The notes under the pieces were generated by a model, which worked only from the letters and a program-made list of their open reading frames with translations, was not told where the DNA came from and ran no database searches. 64,000 bases of DNA from the NCBI GenBank assembly GCA_001931535.1, contig CP016211.1, positions 9,285,703 to 9,349,702 of the forward strand, in the 5' to 3' direction. This DNA comes from Minicystis rosea (lineage in GTDB: Bacteria; Myxococcota_A; Polyangia; Polyangiales; Polyangiaceae). This document shows, piece after piece, positions 44,468-53,188 of the stretch. How positions within the stretch are numbered: the stretch's first letter is position 1; every line of letters begins with the position of its first letter. A program made the translations under genes and the position numbers.

Positions 44468-45643
44468 ATGAGCGCGAACGAACGATTCGACGTGATCATC
44501 GTGGGCGCGGGGCCGAGCGGCTCCGTGTGCGCCGAGCACCTCGCCGCGCACGGCGCCCGCGTGCTGCTCGTCGACAAGAAGAGCCCGGGCTGGCACAAGC
44601 CCTGTGGCGGCGGCATCTCGGCACCGACGCTCCGGCGGTTCGGCATCCCGCGCTCGCTGGGGTTCGAGACGAGCGGCGTGCGCGTCGTGGACCGGCACGG
44701 GCACGAGATCCGCCCGCCGATGCGCTACTACGACGTGTACCGGAACCGCTTCGACGAGCACCTCGCCGAGCGGGCGAGAAAGGCAGGCGCCGAGGTCGCG
44801 TTCGGCGAGGCGCTCGCGGACGTGGAGCGCGGTGGCGCGGGCTTCATCGTCAAGACCGCGCGGAGGACGGCCGAGTCGAAGTACCTCGTCGGCGCCGACG
44901 GGTGCATGTCCGCGGTGCGGCGGAAGCTGTTCTCCGAGCAGCTCCCCGAGGAGAGCTGCGCGCTCGCCATCGAGCACTGGTACCGCATTCCCCACGGCAT
45001 CCGCTCGCTGGACTTCTACATCGAGCCCGAGATCCTGCGCACGGGCTACGCCTACGTCTTCCCCAAGGATCCGGAGACCCTCGTCATCGGCCTCGCCGGC
45101 GTGGGCATGGACGCGCCGCGCGCCATGCTCGAAAGGATGCTCGAGCTCCCGCGCTACCGCGCGCTGATCCGCGACACGCCGGTCGACGCCGTCCACGGCG
45201 CGCGGATCCCCTATCGCCACCTGTCGAAGCTCCGCGAGGACCGCGTCCTGCTCGTCGGCGACGCGGCGGGCCTGAACACCCCGATCATCTTCGCCGGCCT
45301 CTCGATCGCGCTCCAGTCGGGGCGCCTCGCAGGGCGGCTCTGCGCCGCCGCGCTGAAGCTCGGCTCGGACCTTCCGCTCGCGGGCTACACGGTCGACGCC
45401 ATCCACTGGCTGAGCCCGGCCTTCACCACGTGCCACGCCTACTACGAGCACCTCATCGCGGAGCGCCGGCCGCCCTCGTTTCCCTGGCTCGCGCGGCGCT
45501 TCGCGCTGCGGCCGCACAAGCTCCCGCAGGTCTACATCATGTGGAATGCGCTGAACCGCCTCGTCGACGGGCTCGACCTCGAGCGCATGGCCGTGCCGGA
45601 GCCCCCACGCGCGGTGCAGTCGGCGCGCGTCCCCGCGGCGTGA
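44468..45643 (+). CDS. Geranylgeranyl reductase-like FAD oxidoreductase
   Basis: 391 aa. The Rossmann FAD motif DVIIVGAGPSGSVCAEHLAA is followed by KPCGGGIS, the Cys-containing CGGG(L/I) signature of the geranylgeranyl reductase family. GADGCMSAVRRKL and VLLVGDAAGLNTPIIFAGLS complete the FAD site. Relatives saturate isoprenoid double bonds or act as halogenase-like monooxygenases. Coexpression with a squalene/phytoene synthase suggests reduction of the same C30/C40 chain. ATG 44468 lies 46 bp after the previous stop. Confidence is high for family, moderate for substrate. Confidence 0.88.
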   Translation: MSANERFDVIIVGAGPSGSVCAEHLAAHGARVLLVDKKSPGWHKPCGGGISAPTLRRFGIPRSLGFETSGVRVVDRHGHEIRPPMRYYDVYRNRFDEHLAERARKAGAEVAFGEALADVERGGAGFIVKTARRTAESKYLVGADGCMSAVRRKLFSEQLPEESCALAIEHWYRIPHGIRSLDFYIEPEILRTGYAYVFPKDPETLVIGLAGVGMDAPRAMLERMLELPRYRALIRDTPVDAVHGARIPYRHLSKLREDRVLLVGDAAGLNTPIIFAGLSIALQSGRLAGRLCAAALKLGSDLPLAGYTVDAIHWLSPAFTTCHAYYEHLIAERRPPSFPWLARRFALRPHKLPQVYIMWNALNRLVDGLDLERMAVPEPPRAVQSARVPAA

Positions 45644-45702
45644 CCCTCGGCGATGCGCAGCTCGTCGCTCACCTCGACAGGATGCCCGCGGAGGACCGAA
45701 CG

Positions 45703-46494
45703 ATGACCACGGTAGGCGTCGGAGAGACGAGCTCCATTCGAGAAGAGAGGGTGCGAGGCGCGCGCAAGCCGATCGCCCGCACCCGTCACGTCGTGCTGGG
45801 CCGGCTCGCTGCGAGCGAGCGCATGGATCTCTGCACGAAGGCGTACGCGATCTACGCGATGTACAAGTCGGGGGTCGACCGCGTGACCTTCGAGCAGAGC
45901 TACTTCTCCAACGATGCGACGCGCGTCTCGCTCTACTACGGAGACGACGGGGCCCTCGCGGGGTTCACGTCGTCGGTCATTCAGCGCGTCGAGCACGAGG
46001 GGCGTCGACACGCCGTCTACAGCGCGCTCCTCTTCATCGACACCCGGTACAAGGGATCCGCCGCGGCCAGCATCTCCTGCATGCTGGAGGCGCTGCGGTT
46101 CAAGCTCACCGAGCCGTCGACGCCTCTCGCGTGCATGGGTGTCATCACGTCGCCCGCGTCGTACCGCCGCTTCGCCGTCACGATGCCGACGATGTACCCC
46201 ACACGTCGCGCTCCGGTGCCGGCGGCGATCGCGGCCTTGATGCGGCGCACGGCGGAGCTCCGGGGCCTCGCTTTCGTGGACGACGATCGCTGGCTCGTCC
46301 GCGGGTCCGGCGCACCGAAGCACCCCGACCGGCTGCGCGGATCGAAGACGCTCGCGGACGACCCCGACGCGCGCTTCTATTTGGATCGCAACCCCACCTT
46401 CGGTGAAGGCACCGGGCTCTTGATCTGGATCCCCCTCGACCTCGTGAACCTCGGCGGCGCCTTCTTGCGGTACCTCTTACGCGACCTCGCGTAG
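45703..46494 (+). CDS. GNAT-like acyltransferase domain protein
   Basis: 263 aa from ATG 45703, chosen for GGAGGA seven bases upstream; ATG 45682 is possible. The central segment LLFIDTRYKGSAAASISCML follows the GNAT motif A pattern (RxxGxA) that binds acyl-CoA pyrophosphate. Preceding strands (RVSLYYGDDGALAGFTSSVI) also fit the fold. It is the last gene of the terpenoid operon and ends 20 bp from the opposing MFS gene. It may acylate the product. The match is visual and the family rapidly evolving, so function is tentative. Confidence 0.5.
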   Translation: MTTVGVGETSSIREERVRGARKPIARTRHVVLGRLAASERMDLCTKAYAIYAMYKSGVDRVTFEQSYFSNDATRVSLYYGDDGALAGFTSSVIQRVEHEGRRHAVYSALLFIDTRYKGSAAASISCMLEALRFKLTEPSTPLACMGVITSPASYRRFAVTMPTMYPTRRAPVPAAIAALMRRTAELRGLAFVDDDRWLVRGSGAPKHPDRLRGSKTLADDPDARFYLDRNPTFGEGTGLLIWIPLDLVNLGGAFLRYLLRDLA

Positions 46495-46514
46495 ACGAGC
46501 TTGCTCACCCCACG

Positions 46515-47753
46515 TCAATCCGCCGCGGAGAGCTCGCCGCTCGCCGCCGCGCTCATGCGGCGGCGGAGGCCTGCGGCGAGCACGAAACCGAGGGCCGTCG
46601 CAGCGGCGCCGCCGACGAACGGCGCCGAGGCACCGAGGGTCTGGTAGAGGAGCCCGCTCCAGATGGGCCCCACGGTCCGCGCGAGGCTGCCCGTCGACTG
46701 CGCGACACCGAGCACCGCGCCCTGCTGATCCGACCTCGCCAGCCGGGACGCGAGCGTCGACAAGACCGGGTTGGTGATCCCGATCCCGACGCCCACCACC
46801 ACGCTCCCCACGATCACCTGTGGGCTCCGCGCGCCGAACGCGATGGCCAGCATCCCCACCGTCTCGAGCAGCACGCCCGCCATGAGCAGCGGGATCTCGC
46901 CGACCACCTTCGCGAGCCGGCCGACCAGGAGCCCCTGGACGAGGAAGAGCACCACCCCGAAGCCGGCGAACGCGTAGCCGATCTGTGCCGCGCTCCATCC
47001 GAGCCGCTCCAACGTGAGCAGCGGGAACGCCGTCTGGACGCTGGTCATCGCGAGGAACGCCGCGAAATAAATCGAGAGGAGCGTCGCCATCCGGCGCTCG
47101 GCGAGCACCGCGCGGATCGGCGGCCTCGGCGAAGGTCGTGGACGAGCGCCGTCTTCCTCTCGCCCGCGGTCGAGCGTCTCCGGCATGAGCAGCAGCGCGA
47201 GCGCGAGATCGAGGAGCGCCATCGCGCTCGCGGCGAGCGGCGGCCCCTCCGGGCCGAAGCGGCCGATGAGCACGCCGCCGAGCGCTGGGCCGGCCATCAA
47301 GCCGAGGCCGAGCCCCGCGCCGATCGCGCCCATCGCGCTCGCGCGGCGTGACGCGGAGGTGACGTCGGCGATCGCGGCCTGACATGCCGAGAGGTTGCCC
47401 GCGGTGGCGCCCGCGAGCGCGCGCGACACCACGAGCAGCAAGAGCGCGCCCCGATGCACGGCGACCGCGAAGAGCACCATCGCCGCCGCGTTCCCCGCGA
47501 GCGAGAGCAAGACGATCCGCCGCCGCCCATGCCGGTCCGAGAGCGACCCGAGCACGGGCGTCGCGAGGAGCTGCGCGCCCGAGAAGCACGCGAGGATCAC
47601 GCCCACCGCGAACTCGCCGGCGTGCATCGACGCCGCATACACGGGCAAGAGCGGGATGACGAACCCGAACCCGACCGCATCGAGGAACACCGTCACGAGG
47701 ATGACGACGAGGACACGCCTCTCCCGCTCGAGGCGCGCGCTCTCAACCGCCAT
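46515..47753 (-). CDS. MFS transporter (DHA1 drug:H+ antiporter type)
   Basis: 412 aa, twelve predicted helices. MFS motif A appears as GSLSDRHGRRRIVLLS between helices two and three, and the N-terminal helix has the VFLDAVGFGFVIPLLPVY signature of the TetA/DHA1 group, with the acidic residue of motif D1. Such carriers export drugs or secondary metabolites. Its start overlaps the end of the upstream glycosyltransferase gene by 11 bp, so the two are cotranscribed. Placement beside the terpenoid operon suggests product export. Confidence 0.92.
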   Translation of the reverse strand: MAVESARLERERRVLVVILVTVFLDAVGFGFVIPLLPVYAASMHAGEFAVGVILACFSGAQLLATPVLGSLSDRHGRRRIVLLSLAGNAAAMVLFAVAVHRGALLLLVVSRALAGATAGNLSACQAAIADVTSASRRASAMGAIGAGLGLGLMAGPALGGVLIGRFGPEGPPLAASAMALLDLALALLLMPETLDRGREEDGARPRPSPRPPIRAVLAERRMATLLSIYFAAFLAMTSVQTAFPLLTLERLGWSAAQIGYAFAGFGVVLFLVQGLLVGRLAKVVGEIPLLMAGVLLETVGMLAIAFGARSPQVIVGSVVVGVGIGITNPVLSTLASRLARSDQQGAVLGVAQSTGSLARTVGPIWSGLLYQTLGASAPFVGGAAATALGFVLAAGLRRRMSAAASGELSAAD

Positions 47754-49107
47754 GGAAGCTTCTCGTGTAGTGCGCGGTGCCGACGGCGATGAAGTGCTCG
47801 ATCACATCGGCCGCGCGGCGCGCCCCACCGGCGAGCTGGAAGCTCGATTGGATCGCGGGGATCGGCCGCCGGAACGCGCCGTCGTGGAGCACGCGCAGGA
47901 TGGCGCGCGAGAGCTCGGTCTCCGTGAACCGGGTCTTGTCGATCATGAGCCCCACGCCCGCGTCCACGACGCGCATCGCCATGTCGCGCTGCCCGCCGAG
48001 CATCGGGATGCCGACGATCGGCGTGCCCGCGCAGAGCGACTCGTGGGCGCTGGGGATCCCGCAGTGGGAAACGAACACGCGCACGTTCTCGTGGGACAGG
48101 AGCGAGAACGGCGAAGGGATCCAGCGCTCGATGCGCACGTTCGCCGGCCGAGCCTCGGGCAGGAGCGCCTTGAGCTCGTCCTTCAGCACCCAGAGCACGC
48201 GGAACGCATCGGAGCGAAACGCGCCGAGCATCCGCGCGAGCTGCTCGCGCGACGCGAGCGCCAGCGTGCCGAGGTTCGCGTAGACCACGGGAGGGCCGCC
48301 CTCGACCCAGGCCCGGAGATCGTCCGGCAGCGGCGTGAGCTCCGGAATCATCGGCCCCACCATGTGGAGGAGCGGGGGAATGGGCCGGCTGTATTCGATC
48401 CCGAACGCGGAGTTGGTCAGGATCAGCTTGTTCTTCAGGAACGCCGAAAGCTCCACGAGCGGGAGGCCGCGCGCTTTGCGGAGCCGGTTGATCCGCCGCC
48501 CGACGGTCAGCGACAGCGCCGCACCGGCAGCGAGGCGCCGGAGCGGCCCCGCGACGCGGTAGCCGAAACCCACGTCGCGGATCGACTTGCCCGAGAGGAG
48601 GAACGGCAGATCGTCGGCGGGCGGCAGGATCGTGTCCGGGAGCGTGCCGAGCAGGTACGGGTTGTCGATGACGATGGGGATCCCCTCCCGCTCCGCCACG
48701 TCCATGCCCGCGAACGCCGCGAGGTTGACCACCATCACGTCGGGCCGCCGCTTCGCCACCGCGGCGCACAGGCCGTCGTACATGATCGGCCAGAGCGCGA
48801 TCAGGTTCTCCGTCATCTTCGAGGAGCCCTTCCCGAAATCGGGATTCGCCGCGCCCTCCCGCTCGGTCTCCTTGATGACCGCCTGGAGCGAGCCCATCGA
48901 CCCGAGCTCGAGAAACCGCACCCCGCGCGAGTACCCCTCGACGTAGCTCCGCGCCTCCTTCGTGCTGGCCAGCGCCACCTCGTAGCCACGCCGCGCGAGC
49001 TCCTCCGCCTTCCGGAGGATCGGATTCATGTGGCCGACGAGCGGGACCGAAACGAAGAGCACGTACTTGCGGCCCGGAGGGGCGGAGGGAAGCGAGGGAG
49101 TGTTCAT
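47743..49107 (-). CDS. UGT-type glycosyltransferase (GT1/MGT family)
   Basis: 454 aa. The N-terminus KYVLFVSVPLVGHMNPILRK has the catalytic-His environment of GT1 enzymes (GHxxP). The C-terminal donor domain carries FVSHCGIPSAHESLCAGTPI then VGIPMLGGQ, equivalent to the HCGxxSxxEslxxGxPxxxxP...Q signature for nucleotide-sugar binding. Relatives glycosylate macrolides, sterols and carotenoids. ATG 49107 is used; the longer frame to 49611 lacks coding character. With the adjacent MFS gene and the facing synthase operon, glycosylation of a terpenoid is a reasonable inference. Confidence 0.9.
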   Translation of the reverse strand: MNTPSLPSAPPGRKYVLFVSVPLVGHMNPILRKAEELARRGYEVALASTKEARSYVEGYSRGVRFLELGSMGSLQAVIKETEREGAANPDFGKGSSKMTENLIALWPIMYDGLCAAVAKRRPDVMVVNLAAFAGMDVAEREGIPIVIDNPYLLGTLPDTILPPADDLPFLLSGKSIRDVGFGYRVAGPLRRLAAGAALSLTVGRRINRLRKARGLPLVELSAFLKNKLILTNSAFGIEYSRPIPPLLHMVGPMIPELTPLPDDLRAWVEGGPPVVYANLGTLALASREQLARMLGAFRSDAFRVLWVLKDELKALLPEARPANVRIERWIPSPFSLLSHENVRVFVSHCGIPSAHESLCAGTPIVGIPMLGGQRDMAMRVVDAGVGLMIDKTRFTETELSRAILRVLHDGAFRRPIPAIQSSFQLAGGARRAADVIEHFIAVGTAHYTRSFHGG

Positions 49108-49386
49108 GCGGATGGGGCGTGGCCTTCGGGGGGTCGAGATCGATCTCGCCGCCCCGTGTGCACGAGTCGATCCATCAGCATCTCCGGGGGCCGCTGGGCG
49201 CCGGCGGCTGCCCCCGCGTGACAGGCCAAGCGGTCCAAGCCCTTGCTCCTCCGTCCCCCGGCGCGCTGTTCCTCGCCGGTGCCGCTCGCGGGACACCGGC
49301 GACGGCACGCAAAGACATCTCCCGTCGCAAAGCGCGTGTCGATGGCTTGCCCTCGACCGACAGGTCCCCATGCTCGCGGAAACGCC

Positions 49387-49647
49387 GTGCCCACGATTCA
49401 TCGCCGATGGGGAATCCTCACCATCTTTTCCCTGATGGCGTGTTCTGGAGACGGCTCTTCGACGACGCTCCATCACGACGTCGTCGAAGAGGCTTTGATG
49501 GATCACTCCCTCGCTTGCCTGTCGAGCCGTGCGCTGGCAGCCGGCAATGATGTCTACCTCATCGGTAGTCCGAGCGTGCCGACACCCGCGCTGGGTCCAA
49601 ACGGCGAGCAACGGAGGGCGCTTCGCCGACTGACACTCTCCTCATAA
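49387..49647 (+). CDS. Possible truncated lipoprotein
   Basis: 86 codons from GTG 49387. The first 20 residues (IHRRWGILTIFSLMACSGDG) look like a lipoprotein signal with lipobox LMAC and a Ser/Gly/Asp start of the mature part. The following 60 residues are ordinary and end at a stop without recognisable domain. It may be a small lipoprotein or the stump of a longer one. No good ribosome site is seen. The 49108-49386 stretch before it shows nothing else. Confidence 0.28.
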   Translation: MPTIHRRWGILTIFSLMACSGDGSSTTLHHDVVEEALMDHSLACLSSRALAAGNDVYLIGSPSVPTPALGPNGEQRRALRRLTLSS

Positions 49648-49724
49648 GTCATGTATCCGACCTCATCGAGGTGCGGGACGGGATGCTCACCGACACCTCA
49701 CCACGCCCGACCAGAGCCAGTCGC

Positions 49725-50132
49725 TCACGCGAGCTGGCGCGCAGGCGCAGACGCGGGCAGCACGGTGCCGAGCGTGCGGCTCTCCGGGCGGAGCAGCCAC
49801 GACACCATCACGATCGCCAGCAGAAACAGCGGGACGATCACCCTGGCAGCGGGGTCACCCTTCATGGCGTGAGAGAGCGCGGCGCCGCTGAGATCGAAGA
49901 ACATCCCCGCGTACGCCCACTCCTTGAGGCGCGGGAAGCGCGGCGCCACGATCGCGATCGCACCAAGCACCTTCCAGAGGCCGAGCAGCGTCGCCACGTA
50001 TGCCGGGTAACCGAGCTGATTCAGCGACTCCATCACCGGGGGCGCATGGAGGAGATCGCTCACCCCTCCCGCCGCGAAGGCGAATACCGCGAGACCCGTC
50101 GCTGCCCAGTAGCCAATCGTTCGCGTGTTCAT
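49725..50132 (-). CDS. DoxX-like four-helix membrane protein
   Basis: 135 aa, four hydrophobic helices. Helix one (GYWAATGLAVFAFAAGGVSD) followed by LNQLGYPAYVATLLGLWKVLG is the DoxX/DoxD-like signature (LGYP.Y...LLG..K.LG), and PRLKEWAYAGMFFDLSGA continues it. The family is linked to redox or thiosulfate metabolism and to stress responses, but individual roles are unclear. ATG 50132 is preferred over 50156. It is divergent from a LysR regulator across 78 bp, a common pairing that suggests regulation by that protein. Confidence 0.85.
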   Translation of the reverse strand: MNTRTIGYWAATGLAVFAFAAGGVSDLLHAPPVMESLNQLGYPAYVATLLGLWKVLGAIAIVAPRFPRLKEWAYAGMFFDLSGAALSHAMKGDPAARVIVPLFLLAIVMVSWLLRPESRTLGTVLPASAPARQLA

Positions 50133-50210
50133 GATGGCTTCATTCTTGGCCTCCACGCGATTCGTATCAATGCGTCAACATCGGTCATCATTCGCTACAA
50201 TTCGATCCAC

Positions 50211-51128
50211 ATGCCGGATCCCCTCGAGACCTCCGAGCTCCTCGCGTTCTCGCGCACCGTCGACGCGAAGTCGCTCTCCCGCGCCGCCGCGGAGCTCGGC
50301 GTTCCGCGGGCCACCATCAGCCGACGGCTCGCTCGCCTGGAGGAACGCCTCGGCGCACGGCTCCTGCGACGGACGACCCGCAGCCTCACGCTCACCGACG
50401 CCGGCGAGACGCTCTATCGCCACGCGCGCATCGTCCTCGATGCCGTGCAGCAGGCGGAGGCGAGCATCGTCCAGGGAAGCACGCTCCGCGGCGACGTGCG
50501 CATCTCCATCCCGCCGTTCGAATCGCCCACGCTCAATGCGATGCTCTGTGACTTCGCCGGAAAGTATCCAGACGTGCGCCTCCACGTGCACGCCGCGGCG
50601 CGCTACGTCGATCTCCGGAAGGACGGCTACGACGTCGCGCTCCGCGTCGGCACGAGGCTCGAGCCCGGTCTCGTTGCGCGAACGCTCATGCGGACGGAGG
50701 TCATCGCGGTCGCCTCCCGGCCGTACCTCGCGCGCATGGGGACGCCCCGCGCAGCAAGGGATCTGAAGAAGCATCGCCTGCTCCTCGGCTTCGAGCGGGG
50801 CGAGCTCCCCGAGTCGCACTGGCCGTTGCGGAGCGGGGGCAAGCTGCACGTCGAGCCGAGCCTCACCAGCAATTCCCCGAGGGTCCTCACGGACGCCGCG
50901 CTCGCGGGCCGGGGGATCGCGCTCCTGCCGAAGCAGCCGATCGAGCGGCTGCTCGCCGGCGGCGATCTGGTCCATGTGCTGGACCGCATCGTCGGGAGCG
51001 ACGTGCGCGTCGCCATGGTGCATCTCGAGCGCGAGCTCGTTCCGCCGCACGTCCGCGCGTTCCTCGACATGATGAGCACGTGGGTGCCCGATCCGGACGA
51101 GATCGCGTTCGTGCGCCGCGGTCGCTGA
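50211..51128 (+). CDS. LysR-family transcriptional regulator
   Basis: 305 aa. The winged helix is typical: LLAFSRTVDAKSLSRAAAEL, GVPRATISRRLARLEERLGA, then RLLRRTTRSLTLTDAGE. The rest is the periplasmic-binding-like effector domain, with DVALRVGTRLEPGLVARTLM and a GIALLPKQPIE segment. Such proteins usually activate a divergent target and repress themselves. The divergent DoxX-like gene is the likely target. ATG 50211 starts just before the helix-turn-helix. The 78-bp intergenic region is comparatively AT-rich, consistent with the promoter. Confidence 0.92.
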   Translation: MPDPLETSELLAFSRTVDAKSLSRAAAELGVPRATISRRLARLEERLGARLLRRTTRSLTLTDAGETLYRHARIVLDAVQQAEASIVQGSTLRGDVRISIPPFESPTLNAMLCDFAGKYPDVRLHVHAAARYVDLRKDGYDVALRVGTRLEPGLVARTLMRTEVIAVASRPYLARMGTPRAARDLKKHRLLLGFERGELPESHWPLRSGGKLHVEPSLTSNSPRVLTDAALAGRGIALLPKQPIERLLAGGDLVHVLDRIVGSDVRVAMVHLERELVPPHVRAFLDMMSTWVPDPDEIAFVRRGR

Positions 51129-51410
51129 CACTGGCGATGCGCAATTGCACGGACTCCGCCACATCGGGCCCGGCGGCACGCGGATTCGTGACGATGGCAA
51201 TCGCCCGCGACCATGCACACCCACCCTGAGACACGGGCTCACGCGGCTGGGAACGAGCCGCGGAGGGCTGCGAGCCCGAAGCTCCTACATTTGGCACGAG
51301 CGCGTGCAGCAAGAGAGCAACGCCTCGCAGCTTGCAGCAGACCGCCGGAAGCCGAGGGCCAACCGCGCGAAACAGCGTAGGAACCTTCCCGTGCCTCGGA
51401 AGTCGCCGCA

Positions 51411-51536
51411 CGGAGATGGGAGCCAACCGCACGGAGCTGGGAGCCAACCGCACCGAGCTGGGAACCAACCGCACCGAGCTGGGAGCCAACCGCACCGAGC
51501 TGGGAGCCAGCCGCACCGAGCTGGGAACCAGCCGCA
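51411..51536. repeat. Six tandem 21-bp repeats
   Basis: Unit (C/G)GAGCTGGGAGCCAACCGCAC, 21 bp, six near-identical copies with only a few substitutions (GAGCC/GAACC, AACCG/AGCCG). Because 21 is a multiple of three, several frames stay open through it; in one plus frame it would read as (NRTELGA/T)n. No signal peptide, start or recognisable domain flanks it. It lies in the 51129-51648 gap, which otherwise shows no gene. Confidence 0.75.
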
Positions 51537-51648
51537 CGGAGGTTTGGCACGATTTCTCGCCGCACCCATCCCTGCGCAGAGGTGGGAGAGCCTGCTTCAC
51601 CGGCGCTGGCTCATGCGGCAACGCGATCAACGGGGCCTCGAGCCGAGC

Positions 51649-52179
51649 TCACGACGGGCGCGGGCGTGTGCCGGCGCGGTGCGTGGGCCTCGCCCGCTTC
51701 CCCGTTCGTCGCGTCGTGCTCGCGATCTTCCTCGCGGACACGGGCGCACGAGGTCGGCGTGCTCTTCGCGCGATCACGTCGCGGAGTACGACGGCTTGGT
51801 TGTGAAGCTCATCCTTGGCGCCGTACACGAGCGTGATGGGCCCGTGCGACGCCCGGGCGGCGAGCTCGGCCACGAGCCCCGCGGCCGGCTCTCGACGGAG
51901 CTCGTCATGATAACGCGTCACGAAATCGTCCCAACGAGCGGGGTCGTGGCCGAACCAGCGACGGAGCGCGTCGCTCGGTCCGATGTCCTTCATCCAGGCA
52001 TCGAGCGAGAGCGCGTCCTTCTGCACGCCCCGCGGCCACAACCGATCGACGAGCACCCGATAGCCGTCGCTCGCGTCCGGCTCCTCGTAAGCCCGCTTGA
52101 TGCGCACCGTGCTCGCCGCCGGGTTGGAGACGCGCCGGCTCCGCGCCTTCTCTGCCGTCCGTTGCCTCGTGCTGGCCAT
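51649..52179 (-). CDS. DUF488 family protein (YeaO-like)
   Basis: 176 aa. The core VRIKRAYEEPDASDGYRVLV, then DRLWPRGVQKDALSLDAWMK and the WFGHDPARWDDF helix are the diagnostic segments of DUF488/YeaO proteins. The C-terminus adds about 40 Arg/Pro/Thr-rich residues (RRPRAPVSARK ... RAGTRPRPS) not present in typical 115-125 aa members, and the N-terminus adds about 25 basic residues. Basic tails may bind nucleic acid. ATG 52179 (MASTRQ) fits. Biochemical function of the family is not established. Confidence 0.85.
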   Translation of the reverse strand: MASTRQRTAEKARSRRVSNPAASTVRIKRAYEEPDASDGYRVLVDRLWPRGVQKDALSLDAWMKDIGPSDALRRWFGHDPARWDDFVTRYHDELRREPAAGLVAELAARASHGPITLVYGAKDELHNQAVVLRDVIARRARRPRAPVSARKIASTTRRTGKRARPTHRAGTRPRPS

Positions 52180-52375
52180 GTGCTCGCCGCCCTTCGCGCT
52201 CGCACCCAGCCTCACGCCATGGATCCCGGTCCGCAAGCCCACGAGCGTCCGAGCGACATCATCCCTCCATCGCCGTCACGCGTCCGCGCGGCGCCCGAAG
52301 CAATCGAGTCTGTCGCTCTCCCCAAGATGTTGAGCGGCTCGGGTAGGCAGGTTATGACCCGCCGCACCGCATCGC

Positions 52376-53128
52376 ATGTCCAAGCTGAGCAGCACCCTCG
52401 ACGACGCCGAACGCCGACGCGTGATCGCCGCCGAGCAGGCGCGCGTGCGTAGGATTGCCGATCGTTTCCTCGCGCAGGAAAGATCGTTGGAGCGACACCC
52501 AACGGGAGCGGCAATCGTGTATCTGCACGAGGCGATTCACTTCGATCGTGCGGCGGAGGGGCCGTCGGCGACGCCGGTGGGCCGTCTCTTGACGAGCGCT
52601 TCGGAGGGAGCGCGGCGCCGCGTGCTTCTCGCCGTCCTGGATGCCCTCGCGAGATCTCCTGAGCTGGCATCGACATGGGAGGTCAACGTCATCTCCGATG
52701 TGCGATTCGTCCATGACCATCATTGGGGCCCGTTGGTCAAGGCACTCCTGCGGACACGCGCGACCGTCGACGAGGCGTTGCTCGTTGCCATCCTGGAGCG
52801 ACTCTCGCTCTTGGCAAACCGCTTCGACTCGAAGTATCCGAAGAGCTCGTATCCCTTCCCGTTCTCAACCATCGTCCGGTTCGTGCAGAAACATGCGTCC
52901 GCCTTGCCGCCCGCCGCGGTCGCGCCGGCGGCGCAAGCGCTGTTGGATAGCATCGAGCGAGCGGTCTCGAACGACCTCGTCACGATGAAGGGATACAAGA
53001 AGGCCGAGGCTCGAACGCTGGCCGAGCGGCCCGGCGAGTGGTTCGCCAAAACCGATCGTGCCGCGATCGATATCATCCAGAGCTTGGCAGCCGCTGCCCA
53101 ATCCCACGCTGCACCTGACGTCTCCTGA
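52376..53128 (+). CDS. Hypothetical alpha-helical protein
   Basis: 250 aa, no signal or membrane segment. Apparently all-helical with paired Leu/Ala-rich helices (ARRRVLLAVLDALARS, EALLVAILERLSLLANRF, AAQALLDSIERAVSNDL), suggesting a HEAT/armadillo-type solenoid. No family is recognised. Base composition seems lower in GC than in adjacent genes, as for 24608-25408. ATG 52376 is the first in frame. It converges on 53189-54016 with a strong shared hairpin between them. Confidence 0.6.
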   Translation: MSKLSSTLDDAERRRVIAAEQARVRRIADRFLAQERSLERHPTGAAIVYLHEAIHFDRAAEGPSATPVGRLLTSASEGARRRVLLAVLDALARSPELASTWEVNVISDVRFVHDHHWGPLVKALLRTRATVDEALLVAILERLSLLANRFDSKYPKSSYPFPFSTIVRFVQKHASALPPAAVAPAAQALLDSIERAVSNDLVTMKGYKKAEARTLAERPGEWFAKTDRAAIDIIQSLAAAAQSHAAPDVS

Positions 53129-53139
53129 TCCACACCAGT

Positions 53140-53172
53140 CCGGCGGAACCGCAACGGAGCGTGTTCCGCCGG
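53140..53172. terminator. Bidirectional terminator hairpin
   Basis: CCGGCGGAAC (53140-53149) pairs perfectly over 10 bp with GTTCCGCCGG (53163-53172) across a 13-base loop, located between the convergent stops at 53128 and 53189. Symmetry suits termination in both directions; T-runs are absent. Confidence 0.65.
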
Positions 53173-53188
53173 CTCCATCCAGAGCGGA

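Noticed and set aside
42515..45517. 1000-codon open frame on the minus strand opposite the terpenoid operon
   Set aside because: It is antisense to three genes with clear family motifs, is rich in Arg/Ala/Glu/His typical of reverse-complemented GC-rich codons, and shows no domain.
51291..51310. Sigma-54-like promoter (TTGGCACG...TGCAGC)
   Set aside because: The GG and GC elements are 11 bases apart rather than 10, and no enhancer-dependent context is visible.
51411..51536. CRISPR array
   Set aside because: The 21-bp units are contiguous without unique spacers and no cas genes are nearby.
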